Shown piece after piece: positions 6,062 to 7,963 of a DNA stretch of 7,963 nt (its first letter is position 1; every line of letters begins with the position of its first letter). The notes beneath the pieces were generated by a model. That model was not told where the DNA came from and did not search any database. It worked only from the letters and a program-made list of their open reading frames with translations. Source of the stretch: Candidatus Moranbacteria bacterium CG_4_9_14_3_um_filter_42_9 (lineage in GTDB: Bacteria; Patescibacteriota; Minisyncoccia; Moranbacterales; UBA2206); the NCBI GenBank assembly GCA_002790635.1, contig PFVN01000074.1, forward strand, positions 1,114 through 9,076. The letters are read 5' to 3'. The translations under genes were made by a program, and so were the position numbers.

Positions 6062-7963
6062 AAATTTGCTACCCAGCCGAAACGATTAGAGAAAGTTCCC
6101 GCAATGACTTCAGTGGCGTTGGCCTTGGCATTTTCGACGATGACCGTGATAATTTCGGTTTTGGTCAAGTTACCGGCCGCATCATAAGCTTCCGCCTGAT
6201 AGCTATATACTTGGCCCGGATCCGCCGGAATGGTTATCAAGTGGTATGTGTTGAGCGGATCTTCAGCGGTAGCCTGTTCCAAGTTGGCAGTCACTCCGAT
6301 AGAATACTTGGCTTTGATCGTGGTAACTTCATCCGTTTCAATTTTGATATAAATATTGGCTTGCGAGTTGTTGCCGCGTCCGATCACCCGCCCAATCGCC
6401 CGATTGGTGACTATTTTCGGGGGCCGCGAATCCGAGCGAGTAGTTATTTTCTGTTCCGCTGGATCTAGATTGATACCATTGCCGTCCGCGCCCTTGATGG
6501 TCAGGGTATATTCGGCTTTCGGGCTCAGCCCGCCGATCTCAATTTGGTGTTCACTTTTCAGTTCCTGTTCGAAGACCTCTTTATTATCGGGCATGGAACC
6601 ATTTTGATAATAAACTAAAGTAGTTGTCGGTACATTGGTTTTATAAGCAATGGTAATAGTCGGCTCATCCACGTTTTCCTTATTTTGCACGGTCACTTCC
6701 GTAGCCACCGGCTTTTGCGGCGTGGTAAAACTATATTCATCGGAAGAAAACGAATTCAAATCCTCATCTAGACAGTCGATTTGAACGCTATAGATCGTCG
6801 TCGCCTGCAACCCGGTGATTTTTTGGATGTGGTTAGATCCGCCAGAAGTTTCTTCGATGGAATTGGATCCCGATTTCAGCGTGCAGGTCGCGCTGGTGTT
6901 GGTCTTCCAGGAAACCACCGCACTCTCTAATAATATATCAGAAACTGTCACTTCGGAAATGACCGGCGGCGGCAAGGTGGTGAAATTATCAATTTCCGAG
7001 GTGCCAATATTGCCGTCTGGATCGATGAATTTGACGCGGTAAAAATATTTTGTCCCGGCACTGAGTCCTGTCACAGCCACCGAGTGGTCCGTTACGCTGT
7101 CCACCTGTCCGTTGGTTTCGCCGAGCGCTACCGTTTTTCCAAATTCCACAAAAGAGCTAGCCATGCGGTTGGTGGACCAAGCCGCCGTCATCAAATAGGA
7201 CTGGAGCGTCAGCTTCGGCAAACTCACGATGGTCGGCGGACTGGTGTAACGGCCAGTCGGAGTGATGCTTACCGTGGTGGAAGCGATGGAATAGTTATTG
7301 GTCTTGTCCTTGGCTTTGACGTAATAGTAGTAAAGTTGGCTCTCTAATTCCGAATCCACATAAGCCGTGCCGGTCGTGGTCGCAACTTCGGTAAATGTAA
7401 TGTCGTCCAGCGACCGATAAATGACATAGCCGGCGAAATTTCCACTATTCAATCCTTCCGGCGCGCTCCATTTGACCGCTACGCTATATTCCGCGTTTTC
7501 CCGATCAGAAGTGTCGAAAATTGAAGTATTAAGCGGCGCTCCCGGAGCGGTGGTTTTGGCGTAGAAATCCACTTCGGCCGGATTATCCCAATCAATGTCG
7601 GTCGGATTGGTTTTCACGCCGCCGTCGTTCAGGGCCACAACATAAAAGGTATTTTCCCCATACTGGGTCGCAAATGGTCCCGGACCCGCCGCTCGCGCGG
7701 TGGTCTCAATGGTGTTGTAAGCGGTCGGCAGGACATTGATAGAATAATAGTATTTCAGATTGGCGGCTTCGCCGGCAAAAGAAGATGGCAAGTCCCAGGT
7801 AAAGGTAAAGGAGTTGTCGGTGTTTTCTTCGTCCGCGGGAACGACTGACAAGTTTTCCGGCGGAGAAGCCGCACCGCCCGACCAATAATAATCTTCGCTG
7901 ATGGCGGTTGAAACATTGCCGGCATTATCCACCGCCCGCAGATAAAAAGTATTCTCATTGGCT
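6037..7963 (-). CDS. Large multi-domain fibronectin type III-like protein, C-terminal part
   Basis: The frame is open to the right edge (last full codon ends at 7962), so the N-terminus is missing; the GTG at 7932 is internal, within 'LRAVDNAGNVS'. About 641 residues are visible. They break into about six beta-sandwich modules of 80-105 residues at approximately 7863-7555, 7548-7258, 7242-6976, 6969-6721, 6714-6439 and 6426-6136. Several end in a 'Y..xxD..GN...S....FTT' pattern; 'TKYFYRVKFIDPDGN' in the third is typical of Fn3 domains. Only two Cys are visible, both in the fourth module, possibly a disulfide. After the last module come about 32 residues ending in 'RFGWVANLWNRPTTQ'. There is no LPXTG motif and no clear C-terminal membrane helix. 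Such modules are usual in secreted adhesive or scaffold proteins, so export is inferred although the signal peptide would lie outside the window. It is the first visible gene of the operon with the ABC pair. Confidence 0.8.
   Translation of the reverse strand, partial: ANENTFYLRAVDNAGNVSTAISEDYYWSGGAASPPENLSVVPADEENTDNSFTFTWDLPSSFAGEAANLKYYYSINVLPTAYNTIETTARAAGPGPFATQYGENTFYVVALNDGGVKTNPTDIDWDNPAEVDFYAKTTAPGAPLNTSIFDTSDRENAEYSVAVKWSAPEGLNSGNFAGYVIYRSLDDITFTEVATTTGTAYVDSELESQLYYYYVKAKDKTNNYSIASTTVSITPTGRYTSPPTIVSLPKLTLQSYLMTAAWSTNRMASSFVEFGKTVALGETNGQVDSVTDHSVAVTGLSAGTKYFYRVKFIDPDGNIGTSEIDNFTTLPPPVISEVTVSDILLESAVVSWKTNTSATCTLKSGSNSIEETSGGSNHIQKITGLQATTIYSVQIDCLDEDLNSFSSDEYSFTTPQKPVATEVTVQNKENVDEPTITIAYKTNVPTTTLVYYQNGSMPDNKEVFEQELKSEHQIEIGGLSPKAEYTLTIKGADGNGINLDPAEQKITTRSDSRPPKIVTNRAIGRVIGRGNNSQANIYIKIETDEVTTIKAKYSIGVTANLEQATAEDPLNTYHLITIPADPGQVYSYQAEAYDAAGNLTKTEIITVIVENAKANATEVIAGTFSNRFGWVANLWNRPTTQ

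Noticed and set aside
1..7963. CRISPR array, tRNA or rRNA gene
   Set aside because: The three intergenic gaps (562-730, 1754-2014, 3962-4047) hold no spaced direct repeats and no cloverleaf-like or rRNA-like sequence.
1..7963. Alternative genetic code with UGA as glycine, as in some CPR lineages
   Set aside because: All six genes read through conserved motifs without in-frame TGA and end in TAA, so the standard bacterial code explains everything.

Overview
The window looks like chromosomal DNA of an uncultivated Patescibacteria (CPR) bacterium, probably of the Parcubacteria group. This is inferred from the family flavour of the proteins: a peptide-type substrate-binding protein ending in a 'KTKRIWK' tail, an RNase J with a basic N-terminal extension, and a multi-Fn3 surface protein next to a MacB-like transporter. 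A dispersed-repeat-like inverted repeat containing 'AACCCCGTTAGAATTTT' also fits. All six genes end in TAA, and nothing requires a non-standard genetic code. No ribosomal RNA or other taxonomic marker is present, so the assignment is tentative.

Layout. Three genes run on the + strand. The first is the 3' end of an extracytoplasmic solute-binding protein of an oligopeptide-type ABC importer (1-561). A 169-base gap follows, holding a good sigma-70-type promoter and a 16-bp perfect inverted repeat. Next is a bifunctional phosphoglucose/phosphomannose isomerase (731-1753), then a 261-base leader with promoter candidates and hairpins, then ribonuclease J (2015-3961). A bidirectional intrinsic terminator (about 3972-4003) separates these from three convergent - strand genes. 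In their own direction of transcription these are a large multi-Fn3 protein (cut by the right edge, stop at 6037), a MacB/LolD-type ABC ATPase (6061-5357) and an FtsX/MacB-type permease (5349-4048). The Fn3 gene overlaps the ATPase gene by 25 bases and the ATPase and permease genes are 7 bases apart, so the three very likely form one operon.

Function. The + strand genes are separate housekeeping functions (nutrient uptake, sugar-phosphate interconversion, RNA processing and decay), each apparently with its own promoter. The - strand operon would make an ATP-driven membrane machine of the MacB/FtsEX mechanotransmission class together with a long extracytoplasmic Fn3 protein that may be its client or partner.

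No clearly new defence or mobile system is visible. The points most worth a second look are the inverted repeat that supplies the apparent start codon of the isomerase gene, RNase J with a Tyr where the last metal-ligand His is expected plus a roughly 94-residue basic extension, the structured RNase J leader, and the Fn3/ABC operon.
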